A DNA stretch of 64,000 nt, from assembly GCF_046054165.1 (NCBI RefSeq), contig NZ_JBFNXK010000011.1:80413-144412 (forward strand), read 5' to 3'. Below the pieces are notes generated by a model. That model saw only the letters and a program-made list of their open reading frames with translations. It was not told where the DNA came from and searched no databases. Origin of the DNA: Celerinatantimonas sp046054165 (GTDB lineage: Bacteria > Pseudomonadota > Gammaproteobacteria > Enterobacterales > Celerinatantimonadaceae). Numbering within the stretch: the stretch's first letter is position 1; each line of letters opens with the position of its first letter. Made by a program: the position numbers and the translations under genes. Shown here in pieces: positions 17,536 to 26,143 of this stretch.

Positions 17536-18657
17536 TTATGACGCCTTTTGTAACCGAGAGCGGTAACGATATTTGAACTCATCACCGATCTGAACCTGTT
17601 CGAGTAGTGTCCACGACAGCGCTTGCGAGAGCTCATCTAAACACCCAATCTCCGCCATACCTCGGGCACTATTCCCTAACAATTGACTACTATGATACCA
17701 AACTAATTCGTCAACCAATTGCTCTTTTAACAAGGCCCCGGAAAAATTCATTCCGGCTTCAACCCAGAGATCATTAATTTCAAGCTGCGCCAATTGTGTT
17801 AATACGGCCTGCAACCAATGTTCACTTTTCGGAACCACCAACGATTCACCTAATTCATGGTTCGGCTGGCGGGTCGTCACTCGAATAATCCGCCCGGGCA
17901 ACTCAAACAAACGCTCATGCCCCGTCAATCGCTGGCGCCGATCAATGATCACCCGGATCGGCTGTCGAACGTCGGCGACAATGGTATGCCCCAGCGATCT
18001 CATCTCTTGAGGACGCACATTCAAAGAAGCCTGATCGTCGATCACCGTTTGGGCCGTTGATAAAATAGCATGGCTCTGAGCCCGTTCACGCTGTACATCT
18101 TGTCGACATAATGGCCCGGTAATCCACTGGCTTTTACCGTTGGAAAGTGCCGTACGCCCATCTAAAGACGTCGCTATTTTCAAGCGAATATAAGGACGAT
18201 TTTGCCGCATCCGCATCAAGAAGCCACGATTAAGCTGTTCCGCCTGCTCGGCCATCAAACCACTAGCGACCTGGATCCCAGCGGCTTCCAGCATCGATTT
18301 TCCTCCCCCACAAACCCGAGGATTAGGATCACGCATCGCCATCACCACCGATCCAACTTTTTCATCGATTAGCAATTGTGCGCATGGGGGCGTCCGACCA
18401 AAATGACAACAAGGTTCCAGCGTGACATAGCAACGCGCCCCCACTAGTGAATGCCCTTTGGATTTTGCATCACGAACGGCATTGACTTCCGCATGGCCTT
18501 CACCAGCGCGAACATGAAAACCTTCACCGATGATGTGGCCTTGCTGCACAATCACACATCCGACGTTCGGATTAGGAGGTGTGGTAAAACGGCCTCGAGC
18601 CGCAAGCTGTAACGCACGGGCCATAAATTGATAGTCCTGCGCTGAAAATTCACTCAT
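17536..18657 (-). CDS. ribD: Bifunctional riboflavin deaminase/reductase RibD
   Basis: RibD performs the second and third steps from GTP to riboflavin. The N-terminal zinc deaminase domain shows GHAEVNAV and the ligands in LEPCCHFGRTPPC. The C-terminal reductase domain begins near RPYIRLKIATSLDGRTAL and binds NADPH. The length of 373 residues is normal. A minor oddity is DPNPRVCGGGKSML where many homologues have DPNP.V.G.G with a larger residue set; the key DPNP is kept. It lies 12 bases after nrdR. Confidence 0.96.
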   Translation of the reverse strand: MSEFSAQDYQFMARALQLAARGRFTTPPNPNVGCVIVQQGHIIGEGFHVRAGEGHAEVNAVRDAKSKGHSLVGARCYVTLEPCCHFGRTPPCAQLLIDEKVGSVVMAMRDPNPRVCGGGKSMLEAAGIQVASGLMAEQAEQLNRGFLMRMRQNRPYIRLKIATSLDGRTALSNGKSQWITGPLCRQDVQRERAQSHAILSTAQTVIDDQASLNVRPQEMRSLGHTIVADVRQPIRVIIDRRQRLTGHERLFELPGRIIRVTTRQPNHELGESLVVPKSEHWLQAVLTQLAQLEINDLWVEAGMNFSGALLKEQLVDELVWYHSSQLLGNSARGMAEIGCLDELSQALSWTLLEQVQIGDEFKYRYRSRLQKAS

Positions 18658-18669
18658 ATTCAGCCCTTA

Positions 18670-19119
18670 TCATTTTTCTAAACGTGCGATCTCTTCACCG
18701 AATTCACGAATATCTTCAAAAGCGCGATAAACCGATGCAAAACGAATATAGGCCACTTTATCCAGTTTTTTCAACGCATCCATCACCAGCTGACCAATCA
18801 GCTTCGCGGCCACTTCACGCTCACCGGTTGCACGCAATTGTGATTTTATAGAATTGATACTCTCTTCAATCGCATCGGTGCCAACAGGCCGTTTTTCTAA
18901 GGCACGAGCCATTCCGGCCCGCATCTTATCTTCATTAAAAGGTTCCCGGGAGCCATTACTTTTAACGACTCGGGGCATGACTAATTCAGCCACTTCAAAC
19001 GTGGTAAAACGTTCATGGCATTGTGAACACTCTCGCCGGCGACGAACCTGGTGTCCTTCGCTTACCAGACGAGAATCGATCACTTTTGTATCGTTTGCAT
19101 TACAAAAAGGACAGTGCAC
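18670..19119 (-). CDS. nrdR: Transcriptional repressor NrdR
   Basis: NrdR is the ATP/dATP-sensing repressor of ribonucleotide reductase genes. The 149-residue protein has a zinc ribbon (CPFCNANDTKVIDSR ... RRRECSQCHERFTTFE) followed by an ATP-cone domain (MPRVVKSNGSREPFNEDKMRAGM). It is the first gene of the nrdR-rib-nusB-thiL-pgpA cluster; the gap upstream presumably holds its promoter. Confidence 0.97.
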   Translation of the reverse strand: MHCPFCNANDTKVIDSRLVSEGHQVRRRRECSQCHERFTTFEVAELVMPRVVKSNGSREPFNEDKMRAGMARALEKRPVGTDAIEESINSIKSQLRATGEREVAAKLIGQLVMDALKKLDKVAYIRFASVYRAFEDIREFGEEIARLEK

Positions 19120-19589
19120 GGGAATTATCCATTCGAATTAATTATTAAGGCCTGTTGATCTTGACTCATTCGTTTAACAAACATCGCTTATACTTTTATT
19201 CAAAAATGATTGAGCTATATCGTTATCGATATCAATCACTAAGAACACACGCAAAAATACAAACAAATACTATCATTCGAATAACAATCGGTACCGATCA
19301 ATAGTTTATAGTGTACCGATAAACCCTGAACAGGTACAGTTTAACCCACAAACAGGTAAGAAATGACGGTAATAAATAGCAGATAATCCAATCTTACCTG
19401 TTAAATACACACATCGTTAACACTCTTTATGTTTAATTATTTTTAACAATGTTTTCATCATAAGCAGCTTGTTACTTGACGCATTCAGTGACAAATTAGC
19501 CCCATCCAGAATGATTCGTGAATCAACGGATTATTTTTACAAATTTACTTCATTGCATGGCAATGGCAATTAAATGGAAGAGGCAAGCT
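19120..19589. other. Divergent intergenic region nrdR / doxX
   Basis: No gene is supported in this 470-base gap. It contains a perfect 12-base palindrome ATCGGTACCGAT at 19287-19298, with TACCGAT repeated at about 19314-19320. It also has an 11-base perfect inverted repeat AACAGGTAAGA (19351-19361) and TCTTACCTGTT (19392-19402) separated by 30 bases. The half-site CAGGTA recurs at 19331. Both are operator-like; I cannot name the regulator. Confidence 0.45.
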
Positions 19590-20030
19590 ATGTCATTGGT
19601 TAACAACGTTTTATCATCAAAATCACATTTTGCACCGCTATTTTTACGGGTACCGGTTGGGATCATTTTAATGGCACACGGCAGCCAAAAATTATTCGGC
19701 TGGTTTGGTGGGTATGGCTTGGAAGGGACCGGGAAATTTATGGCCTCACTTGGCCTGCATCCAGGGATCTTGATGGCTGGAATGGCCGGTAGTGCAGAGT
19801 TCTTTGGTGGTTTGTGTCTGATCTTGGGCTTATTAACTCGCCCAGCAGCTGCGGTGATCGGTTTTACCATGTTAGTCGCTATCTTCTCCGTGCACATCGG
19901 CAATGGGTTATTCCTAGCGAATAACGGTTTCGAGTATGCTCTGGCGCTAGCTGCTGTCTGTGCGTCATTGTTAGTAAGTGGTTCTGGCCGTCTGTCCATC
20001 GATAAAATCCTTAGTGCAAAAATATCGTAG
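19590..20030 (+). CDS. DoxX-family inner-membrane protein
   Basis: This 146-residue membrane protein belongs to the DoxX family (four helices), whose members include quinone-interacting subunits and many of unknown role in redox or stress responses. Motifs visible are APLFLRVPVGIILMAHGSQKLFGWFGG and the helix pairs around AEFFGGLCLILGLLTRPAA. I chose the ATG at 19590 because GGAAGAGG lies about 6 bases upstream; the longer frame from the GTG at 19518 has no ribosome site. It is a single-gene unit closed by a strong terminator. The function cannot be stated more exactly from sequence. Confidence 0.85.
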   Translation: MSLVNNVLSSKSHFAPLFLRVPVGIILMAHGSQKLFGWFGGYGLEGTGKFMASLGLHPGILMAGMAGSAEFFGGLCLILGLLTRPAAAVIGFTMLVAIFSVHIGNGLFLANNGFEYALALAAVCASLLVSGSGRLSIDKILSAKIS

Positions 20031-20041
20031 TATGGCCATTT

Positions 20042-20075
20042 GCTCACCGCTTCACTTGGCGGTGAGCTTTTTATT
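20042..20075 (+). terminator. Intrinsic terminator of the doxX gene
   Basis: GCTCACCGC (20042-20050) pairs perfectly with GCGGTGAGC (20059-20067) and is followed by TTTTTATT, 12 bases after the doxX stop. This is a textbook rho-independent terminator. Confidence 0.9.
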
Positions 20076-20153
20076 CAGTAAGTAGTCCTTCTCATTTCGC
20101 AGTATCGACCCCATTGCTATTCTTCTCGTTCCATCTTCTTTAGACATTTTAAA

Positions 20154-21077
20154 TTAATGAAAGCGCTGTCGAAATGCCCTTGGCGTCAGTCCAATAATAT
20201 GGATAAAAACCTTACGGCAGGCGCTAATATCCTCATAACCGACTTGGTTGGCAATCCACTCAAACGAATGCTGAGTGCTTTCTAAATAATCACAAGCATT
20301 CTGGATCCGCAGTCGCTGTATATATTGTTTCGGATTATAACCGGTGGCTTTTAAAAATCGCCGTTGCAGCGTTCGTTCGGTAAGATGCGCCTGCTGAGCT
20401 AAACAGTGTACCGACAACGGTTTTGCATAATGCTGATGCATTTGTTGCTGAACTGAAATAATCGCCTGATCGCCATGGGAGAATGACGGATTAAATTGCT
20501 GATAATAGCTCTGCTCTCTCTGGGCGGTATCCATGACCAATGTTTTCCCAAGTTGGCGCACAACCTTTGAAGACGTGTATTGAGCAATGAGCTTAAACCC
20601 AAGATCGAGCCACGCCATCATCCCACCCGCGGTGATGATATCTCCCTGATCAATGACTATTTTATTGCTATTAAGTGGAATAGTCACAAACATCCGATTA
20701 AACGTTTCGGCTAACGCCCAGTGAGTTGTCACCTCTCGGGCATTCAATAAACCTGTTTTGGCCAGAATAAAAACTCCGGCACAGGCTGCCGCAAGCACCG
20801 CGCCATTCGCATATTGCCGTTGAAGCCAGTCAATCAATTCTGAGTGAGGATTTAGATAATAATCACCCGCTGAGCTGGGCGGCAGAACAATCACGGTGAA
20901 AGTCTGTAAGCTCAGGTCGACCTTCTGAACAATCGTTGGCTCGAATATCACCTTAATGCCCTGCTCTTGGCAAATTCTATTGGCCAGCAGCAACATCTCT
21001 TCAAGGCCATAAACAGCCGATTTTAATGCCGCAGGATACTCACAAATGCCGACGGATACTTTGACCACATCGTTCAC
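20154..21077 (-). CDS. GlxA-type AraC-family regulator with DJ-1/PfpI-like domain
   Basis: This transcription regulator joins an N-terminal DJ-1/PfpI-like (class I amidotransferase-like) domain, with the nucleophile-elbow cysteine in AAACAGVFILAKTG, to a C-terminal AraC helix-turn-helix pair (LTERTLQRRFLKATGYNPKQYIQRLRIQNA and a second helix before PRAFRQRF). Family members such as GlxA, FtrA and CdhR sense small amine or amino-acid metabolites. Start is GTG at 21077 with AGAGG upstream; 307 residues. It is divergent from a cysteine-hydrolase gene and probably controls it through the tandem direct repeats at 21090-21129. Confidence 0.88.
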   Translation of the reverse strand: MNDVVKVSVGICEYPAALKSAVYGLEEMLLLANRICQEQGIKVIFEPTIVQKVDLSLQTFTVIVLPPSSAGDYYLNPHSELIDWLQRQYANGAVLAAACAGVFILAKTGLLNAREVTTHWALAETFNRMFVTIPLNSNKIVIDQGDIITAGGMMAWLDLGFKLIAQYTSSKVVRQLGKTLVMDTAQREQSYYQQFNPSFSHGDQAIISVQQQMHQHYAKPLSVHCLAQQAHLTERTLQRRFLKATGYNPKQYIQRLRIQNACDYLESTQHSFEWIANQVGYEDISACRKVFIHIIGLTPRAFRQRFH

Positions 21078-21089
21078 ATTGCGCCTCTA

Positions 21090-21129
21090 TATGTCGGTTT
21101 TAACCTCTTTTATGTCATTTTAACCTCTT
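21090..21129. promoter_or_regulatory. Tandem direct repeats, likely AraC-family operator
   Basis: Two copies of TATGTC-n-TTTTAACCTCTT lie head to tail at 21090-21109 and 21111-21129, 21 bases apart, which is two helical turns. This same-face tandem geometry is typical of sites bound by AraC-family activators. The repeats sit in the 117-base gap between the divergent GlxA-like regulator and the hydrolase. Confidence 0.65.
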
Positions 21130-21194
21130 AAGTGCGCGCCGCCAATCATCCATAATTTATCTAAATCAACAGCTCAGACCACGCAGGTTTAAAC

Positions 21195-21713
21195 ATGAAT
21201 CAAAAAGCATTATTAGTGATTGATATCCAAAATGATTATTTTCCGGGCGGGAAATTTCCGTTATGGAATACCGACAAAACACTGCAACAGATTAAACAAT
21301 TAATCATAAAAGCAAATGACCGAAATATTCCGGTATTTCTTATCCAGCATATTTCTGCGGCGCCTAAAGGAAAGGCCCCTTTTTTTGAACAAACGAGTGA
21401 AGGAGCCCGTATTCATCCTGAAATAATGGCGATAGCTCCTCATGCGGAATTTATCCAGAAGCAATATGCTGATAGTTTTTATCAGACTCATTTAGAACAG
21501 ACTCTTAGTCAGTATGATATTGATGAATTACTGATCTGTGGGATGATGACCCAAAATTGCGTGACCCATACGGCGCTATCCAGACAGGCCGAAAAATATC
21601 AGGTTTCAATTATCGAGGATTGTTGCACAACCACGGATAGCATGATCCACGCGATCGCCTTAAATGCAGTCTCAATTCGGGTTCCGCTCATCAGCAGTCA
21701 TCAGGTATTTTAA
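21195..21713 (+). CDS. Isochorismatase-like cysteine hydrolase
   Basis: This 172-residue protein is a member of the isochorismatase/nicotinamidase fold family. The catalytic triad is recognisable as D10 (ALLVIDIQNDYF), K89 (EFIQKQYADSF) and C122 (MMTQNCVTHTA), with the usual cis-peptide region before the cysteine. The family hydrolyses amides or vinyl ethers such as nicotinamide, biuret, carbamoylsarcosine or isochorismate; the substrate cannot be read from sequence. It is divergently placed from a GlxA-type regulator, a pairing that suggests an inducible catabolic or detoxifying hydrolase. Confidence 0.88.
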   Translation: MNQKALLVIDIQNDYFPGGKFPLWNTDKTLQQIKQLIIKANDRNIPVFLIQHISAAPKGKAPFFEQTSEGARIHPEIMAIAPHAEFIQKQYADSFYQTHLEQTLSQYDIDELLICGMMTQNCVTHTALSRQAEKYQVSIIEDCCTTTDSMIHAIALNAVSIRVPLISSHQVF

Positions 21714-21785
21714 ATATCAAATGAGCGGAATAGTTCCAGTTATCTGAACCGATATCATGGAGAACTTAAGATCACTGGAGACCTT

Positions 21786-22247
21786 TTAAAGGCTGGGACA
21801 AATCAGATCAGTATGTGAGCGCTCATAAGCTTGTCTGATGTCTTCGGGCATGTCTTCCGGCCGAATGTTTTTAATCCGGTCTTCAGTCTGTTCTTTTACC
21901 GCCTCACTGTAATACCAAGATTTAAACCGCAGTAAATCTTGCACCCGATTCAGCGCGGCGATCTCAGCTTGAACGACCTCTAATCGTTCAAAAAACAGAT
22001 CACGTCGTTCTACCAATGTGGCATCTCCAATCGTACACCAGTCCATGAAAGTTCGAATATCTTTAAGGGGCATTCCGGCTTTTTTTAGATACTCAATCAT
22101 CCGAATCCCTTCTACATCGTTATGATCAAATGATCTTAAACCCGAGGCAGTTCGTTTAAGATTCGGCAATAATCCTTGCCGATCATAATAACGTAATGTT
22201 GGAATCGAAAGTTGGAACATCTCTGAAACTTCCCCAATGGAATACAT
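21786..22247 (-). CDS. MerR-family transcriptional regulator
   Basis: The 153-residue protein has an N-terminal winged helix-turn-helix (MYSIGEVSEMFQLSIPTLRYYDRQGLLP, then the wing SGLRSFDHNDVEGI), a dimerisation coiled coil (RRDLFFERLEVVQAEIAALNRVQ) and a short C-terminal tail. No metal-binding cysteine array is present, so it is closer to the small-molecule or aldehyde-sensing branch than to metal sensors. I start it at 22247 because GGGGAG lies about 8 bases upstream; the upstream in-frame ATG overlaps that ribosome site. It is divergent from an alpha/beta hydrolase gene. Confidence 0.9.
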   Translation of the reverse strand: MYSIGEVSEMFQLSIPTLRYYDRQGLLPNLKRTASGLRSFDHNDVEGIRMIEYLKKAGMPLKDIRTFMDWCTIGDATLVERRDLFFERLEVVQAEIAALNRVQDLLRFKSWYYSEAVKEQTEDRIKNIRPEDMPEDIRQAYERSHTDLICPSL

Positions 22248-22278
22248 CACAAAACTCCCCTTCAAATAAAATTTATAC

Positions 22279-22309
22279 TTGACCTAAAGTCGGCTTTAGG
22301 GAGTAACTT
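22279..22309 (+). promoter_or_regulatory. MerR-type promoter/operator of the alpha/beta hydrolase gene
   Basis: TTGACC (22279-22284) and TAACTT (22304-22309) are separated by exactly 19 bases, the overlong spacer that MerR-family activators compensate by twisting DNA. The spacer and -35 contain the dyad CCTAAAG-TCGG-CTTTAGG (22283-22300), the expected regulator-binding palindrome. The promoter faces the hydrolase gene at 22369. Confidence 0.8.
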
Positions 22310-22368
22310 AACATATCGTTTGTGAACACATAACCGTTCAACAATTTTTAGCAAAGGAGAAACCAAAA

Positions 22369-23340
22369 GTGGACAACCAAACATTAGAGTTAACGCAAGA
22401 GTGGGATAAAGTTTTTCCGAAAAGCGCTAAAGTAAACCACAGTAAAGTTATCTTCCATAATCGCTATGGCATAACACTGGCCGCTGATTTATACCAACCG
22501 AAAGAATCTTCTGGGAAATTAGCCGCTATTGCTGTCGCCGGACCATTTGGTGCGGTGAAAGAACAGTCCTCCGGTTTATATGCCCAAACGATGGCTGAAA
22601 AAGGCTTTCTGGCTATCGCCTTTGACCCTTCCTATACAGGAGAAAGTGGCGGTCTGCCCAGATATGTGGCTTCACCGGATATCAATACCGAAGATTTCTC
22701 GGCTGCCGTTGATTTTCTTTCAACTCTGGAGAACGTTGATCCAGAAAAAATCGGGATCATCGGGATCTGTGGTTGGGGCGGCATGGCACTCAATGCGGCT
22801 GCCATCGATACTCGAATCAAAGCCACCGTCACTTCAACGATGTATGACATGACCCGTGTGACAGCCAATGGTTATTTTGATTCGATGAGCGCTGATGACC
22901 GCTATGCAATGCGTCAACAACTAAACGCACAGCGAACCGAAGATTATAAAAACGGTTCTTATGCCTTAGCGGGAGGAGTTCCGGATGAAGTTCCCGAAGA
23001 TGCCCCATTCTTTGTCAAAGACTACTTCGCTTATTACAAAACTGAGCGCGGTTATCATGCTCGCTCGCTCAACTCCAATGGCGGCTGGAATGTTACTTCG
23101 TCACTCTCTTTTGCCAATATGCCAATTCTTCAGTACAGCCATGAGATCCGTAACGCCGTTCTGATCGTTCATGGAGAAAAAGCTCACTCTTGCTACTTCA
23201 GTAAAGATGCTTTTACTAAACTTATTGGAGATAACAAAGAATTACTGATTATCCCAGATGCTGTACATACGGATCTGTATGACAATATGGACGTGATTCC
23301 TTTTGACAAACTAGAACAATTCTTTAAAGAGAATATGTAA
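22369..23340 (+). CDS. Alpha/beta hydrolase, YcjY/dienelactone-hydrolase-like
   Basis: This is a 323-residue alpha/beta-hydrolase-fold protein. The nucleophile elbow reads GIICGWGG-like (IGIIGICGWGGMALNAA), placing a cysteine (C134) where serine is usual, as in dienelactone hydrolases. The acid/histidine end is IPDAVHTDLYDN, and an early GPFGAVKEQSSGLYAQ is typical of bacterial YcjY-like hydrolases. GTG is the start codon, with AAAGGAG about 12 bases upstream. The gene is preceded by a MerR-type promoter and is probably induced by the divergent MerR regulator. The substrate is unknown. Confidence 0.85.
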   Translation: MDNQTLELTQEWDKVFPKSAKVNHSKVIFHNRYGITLAADLYQPKESSGKLAAIAVAGPFGAVKEQSSGLYAQTMAEKGFLAIAFDPSYTGESGGLPRYVASPDINTEDFSAAVDFLSTLENVDPEKIGIIGICGWGGMALNAAAIDTRIKATVTSTMYDMTRVTANGYFDSMSADDRYAMRQQLNAQRTEDYKNGSYALAGGVPDEVPEDAPFFVKDYFAYYKTERGYHARSLNSNGGWNVTSSLSFANMPILQYSHEIRNAVLIVHGEKAHSCYFSKDAFTKLIGDNKELLIIPDAVHTDLYDNMDVIPFDKLEQFFKENM

Positions 23341-23397
23341 TCGCAAACGGCGGCACGATACGCTATTTATCTGTTTGCCCGTTTTGTTCGAATAAAC

Positions 23398-23461
23398 AGC
23401 GTTTTGAATGCGATGTGCCCTAGCTCCTGCATATGCAATGGGCAGCTCCATTCAAAACGCT
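23398..23461. repeat. 64-base nested inverted repeat of unknown nature
   Basis: AGCGTTTTGAATG (23398-23410) is perfectly complementary in reverse to CATTCAAAACGCT (23449-23461). Inside lie a second pair GCCC (23417-23420)/GGGC (23440-23443) and a central palindrome TGCATATGCA (23428-23437). It lies between two convergent genes, which suggests a transcript-end structure, but it has no T-run and is far more elaborate than the intrinsic terminators of this window. A small mobile or cassette-recombination remnant is another possibility. Confidence 0.5.
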
Positions 23462-23588
23462 TATTAAATACTTAAAGCCATATAAGAAGCAGTCAATATA
23501 GCACGGCTTCCAATAACAAAAATGCCCCATTAAGTTTTGATCTTCCGCTAACAGAACGACGTGTCAAACCGCATGAGTCATTCGTCGA

Positions 23589-24098
23589 TTACAACGTCAA
23601 TCTAAAACCGAAAACAGATAATTCCGCTTGCTGAAAATCTAAATCTTCTGATCTTACAAAACCTAACTTTTCATACATTTTCCATGCAATGGCCATGGCT
23701 TGGGTGGTATGTAGAATCACTTGCTGATGAGCTGATTGTTTTGCTAAATCAATACAATACTCAGTTAAAGCTTTACCGACGCCATGCTTTCTTGCTTCAG
23801 GGCGAACAGCTAATAGCCGAATGCCCGAAGCACAGGTTTCGGTTGTTGCTGTTCCACCCGAGCCGTATTGCTTCATGTCCGAGAAATAAACAACACCCCC
23901 TAATAGTTGATGACTATCGGATATCGCTACTAACACCTTTGTGTTCGGTTTTTGTGTTAAAGCCCCTATGTTTTGTAACATCTCATAATAATGAGGTTGT
24001 TCCTGAGGTGTTGGAAAACCTTCAAGATTAGAATAAACATCAACCATCAACTGACTCAGGATCACAAACTCTTCAGGCTTTATTTCACGAATGAACAT
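23589..24098 (-). CDS. GNAT-family N-acetyltransferase
   Basis: This 169-residue protein shows the acetyl-CoA binding motif of GNAT enzymes (LLAVRPEARKHGVGKALTEYCIDLA) and the C-terminal KLGFVRSEDL. The ATG at 24098 is chosen because CAGGAGG lies 6 bases upstream; the frame runs 75 bases further into the preceding gap. It is the third gene of the operon with the MFS carrier and flavoenzyme, 75 bases after the latter, with a small hairpin (GGATGTC 24135-24141, GACATCC 24157-24163) between. Its substrate is unknown; it may modify the compound handled by the operon. Confidence 0.85.
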   Translation of the reverse strand: MFIREIKPEEFVILSQLMVDVYSNLEGFPTPQEQPHYYEMLQNIGALTQKPNTKVLVAISDSHQLLGGVVYFSDMKQYGSGGTATTETCASGIRLLAVRPEARKHGVGKALTEYCIDLAKQSAHQQVILHTTQAMAIAWKMYEKLGFVRSEDLDFQQAELSVFGFRLTL

Positions 24099-24173
24099 AT
24101 CGTCCTCCTGGCTCATGTTGAGCACCCTAGGGGTGGATGTCCTGACACAAAGCCAAGACATCCGCATCGTCAA

Positions 24174-26126
24174 TTAGATATCAAGCGCGGCGTGATGCCC
24201 CTGATAAATCGCGGTGGTAATCGTAGATACTTTGACGCAGTCGCCAACCTGTGCCACCAGCGGTGCGCAATCCCAAAGTTCATCGACACTTTCACGGCGC
24301 GAACGTTGCCCAAGTGCACACACAATGCTGGTGCCGCCGATGACCACAGTTTCGCCCTGTGCATTCTCACACACTACGCCATTATCTGTCACTTCAATCG
24401 CTTTGTGGTTTTTAAACACCTCAATACCGGATTTCTCGATTTCTGCCAACAATAATGGCCGATGACGAATGTTCGCATCCGGAGATAACTCACTGTTCAT
24501 CTCAATCAGTTTGACGTTCTTGTTTTCACGTGCAAAGTGAATTGCAGCTTCACAACCGGCTAAACCGCCGCCCAACACGATCACATCGTCCGTAATATCA
24601 TCAATATGGTGGTGATAGTCATTGATCAACACGACATTCGCGTTCTCTTTCAAGCCTTTGATTGGCGGAACGAACGGTGCAGAGCCCACGGCCAGAATGA
24701 TGTGATCAGGATCGATCTGATCCGCATACGCTTTATCAACCATCGTATTCAAACGAATATCCACGCCGGCATCATCACACAATTTACCCAGTGTCACCCC
24801 CAGCTGGTACATCTCACGTTTAAACGAAATGGCCTGCTCACCAACCAAGATCCCACCAACTTCGTCACCTTTTTCACACAGAATAACCTCATGACCCCGT
24901 TTGGCTGCAGTCAATGCGGACTGTAACCCGGCCGGACCACCGCCGACCACCAATACTTTTTTCTTTTGAGCGGCAGGAACAATTTCCAACCCATCCAGCT
25001 CACGACCAATGATCGGGTTGACGGTACAACGGCGGGTGGCTGTTTCAGCCCGCTCGGCCATACAGGTGAAACAACGCAGACAGTGAATAATGCGGTCATC
25101 CTGATTCGTGATGACTTTTTTCGGTAATTCTGGATCAGCCAGCAAGGCACGCGCCATTTCCACAATATCGGCTTTGCCTGAAGCAATAATTTCTTCCATA
25201 TGCTCCGGATCATTCAGGCCACCGATGGTTGCAACCGGAACCGAGACATGCTTTTTAATCGCTTCAGCCAGATAAACATTGCTGCCGTGTGGCAAGAACA
25301 TTGAGGGATGCGTCACCCCAAAACCACGTTGGTAAGTCCCTGCGGAGACATGGAGTAAATCGATACGGCTTTCAAGAAGTTTAGCTATTTCAATCCCTTC
25401 TTGTAGATCATATCCCCCATCAAAGAGCTCCGAGCCACTCAGACGAAATTCAATGGGGAATCCCGGACCGACAGCCTTGCGGACACTGTCGAGCACTTCC
25501 TGAGCAAAACGAACCCGGTTTTCCAGACTCCCGCCATATTGATCGCTGCGTTTGTTAAAGTAAGGCGACAGGAACTGGTTGATTAACCAACCATGTCCCC
25601 CATGAACCATCACCATCTCAAAGCCAGCCCGCTTCGCCAACGCCGCTTTCTCACCGTAAGCCGCCACGATATCGTCGATAAGCGCCTGAGTCAGTGCTCG
25701 TACTTCACGACCATCCGGGCGAGTTCCATCGCTGGGGCCCCACTGACACAATCCTTCTTTTTTACTTTTGTCCGTTAAATAGGTCCCGGCATACTGCCCC
25801 GAGTGCGACAGCTCCACACTGGCAATCGCCCCATGCCGACGAATCGCATCCGCGGTATAAGTAAAGCTGGCCAACGATCCCGGTGTTTGCAGGTCCAGAT
25901 GATACATGTGAGAACCTTCGGTTTCTGGATGGACCACCAGCTCACTGACGGTCACACTGGATACGCCCCCTTTGGCGCGGTTCTCGTAAAACTTGGTCGA
26001 TGCGGGCCCGACAGTACAATCGGCCGTAATATCAGTTCCACCCATCGGAGCACCGAACATACGGTTTCTAAAATACACATTACCAATTTTGATAGGTTTG
26101 CTCAGATTAGGAAATTTTCTTTTCAT
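24174..26126 (-). CDS. NADH:flavin oxidoreductase, iron-sulfur enoate/dienoyl-CoA reductase type
   Basis: A 650-residue complex flavoenzyme. Residues 1-340 form an old-yellow-enzyme barrel that binds FMN (HGGHGWLINQFLSPYFNKRSDQYGG). Four cysteines at C349, C352, C355 and C367 make the C-x2-C-x2-C-x11-C site for a 4Fe-4S cluster. A C-terminal half follows with FAD (VLVVGGGPAGLQSA) and NAD(P)H (VIVLGGGLAGCEAA) Rossmann folds. The layout matches 2,4-dienoyl-CoA reductase, trimethylamine dehydrogenase and bile-acid BaiCD/BaiH enzymes, which reduce activated C=C bonds. It begins 17 bases after the MFS gene. The substrate is unknown; the neighbouring carrier hints at an imported carboxylate. Confidence 0.9.
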   Translation of the reverse strand: MKRKFPNLSKPIKIGNVYFRNRMFGAPMGGTDITADCTVGPASTKFYENRAKGGVSSVTVSELVVHPETEGSHMYHLDLQTPGSLASFTYTADAIRRHGAIASVELSHSGQYAGTYLTDKSKKEGLCQWGPSDGTRPDGREVRALTQALIDDIVAAYGEKAALAKRAGFEMVMVHGGHGWLINQFLSPYFNKRSDQYGGSLENRVRFAQEVLDSVRKAVGPGFPIEFRLSGSELFDGGYDLQEGIEIAKLLESRIDLLHVSAGTYQRGFGVTHPSMFLPHGSNVYLAEAIKKHVSVPVATIGGLNDPEHMEEIIASGKADIVEMARALLADPELPKKVITNQDDRIIHCLRCFTCMAERAETATRRCTVNPIIGRELDGLEIVPAAQKKKVLVVGGGPAGLQSALTAAKRGHEVILCEKGDEVGGILVGEQAISFKREMYQLGVTLGKLCDDAGVDIRLNTMVDKAYADQIDPDHIILAVGSAPFVPPIKGLKENANVVLINDYHHHIDDITDDVIVLGGGLAGCEAAIHFARENKNVKLIEMNSELSPDANIRHRPLLLAEIEKSGIEVFKNHKAIEVTDNGVVCENAQGETVVIGGTSIVCALGQRSRRESVDELWDCAPLVAQVGDCVKVSTITTAIYQGHHAALDI

Positions 26127-26143
26127 GGCTGTTTTATCCGTGA

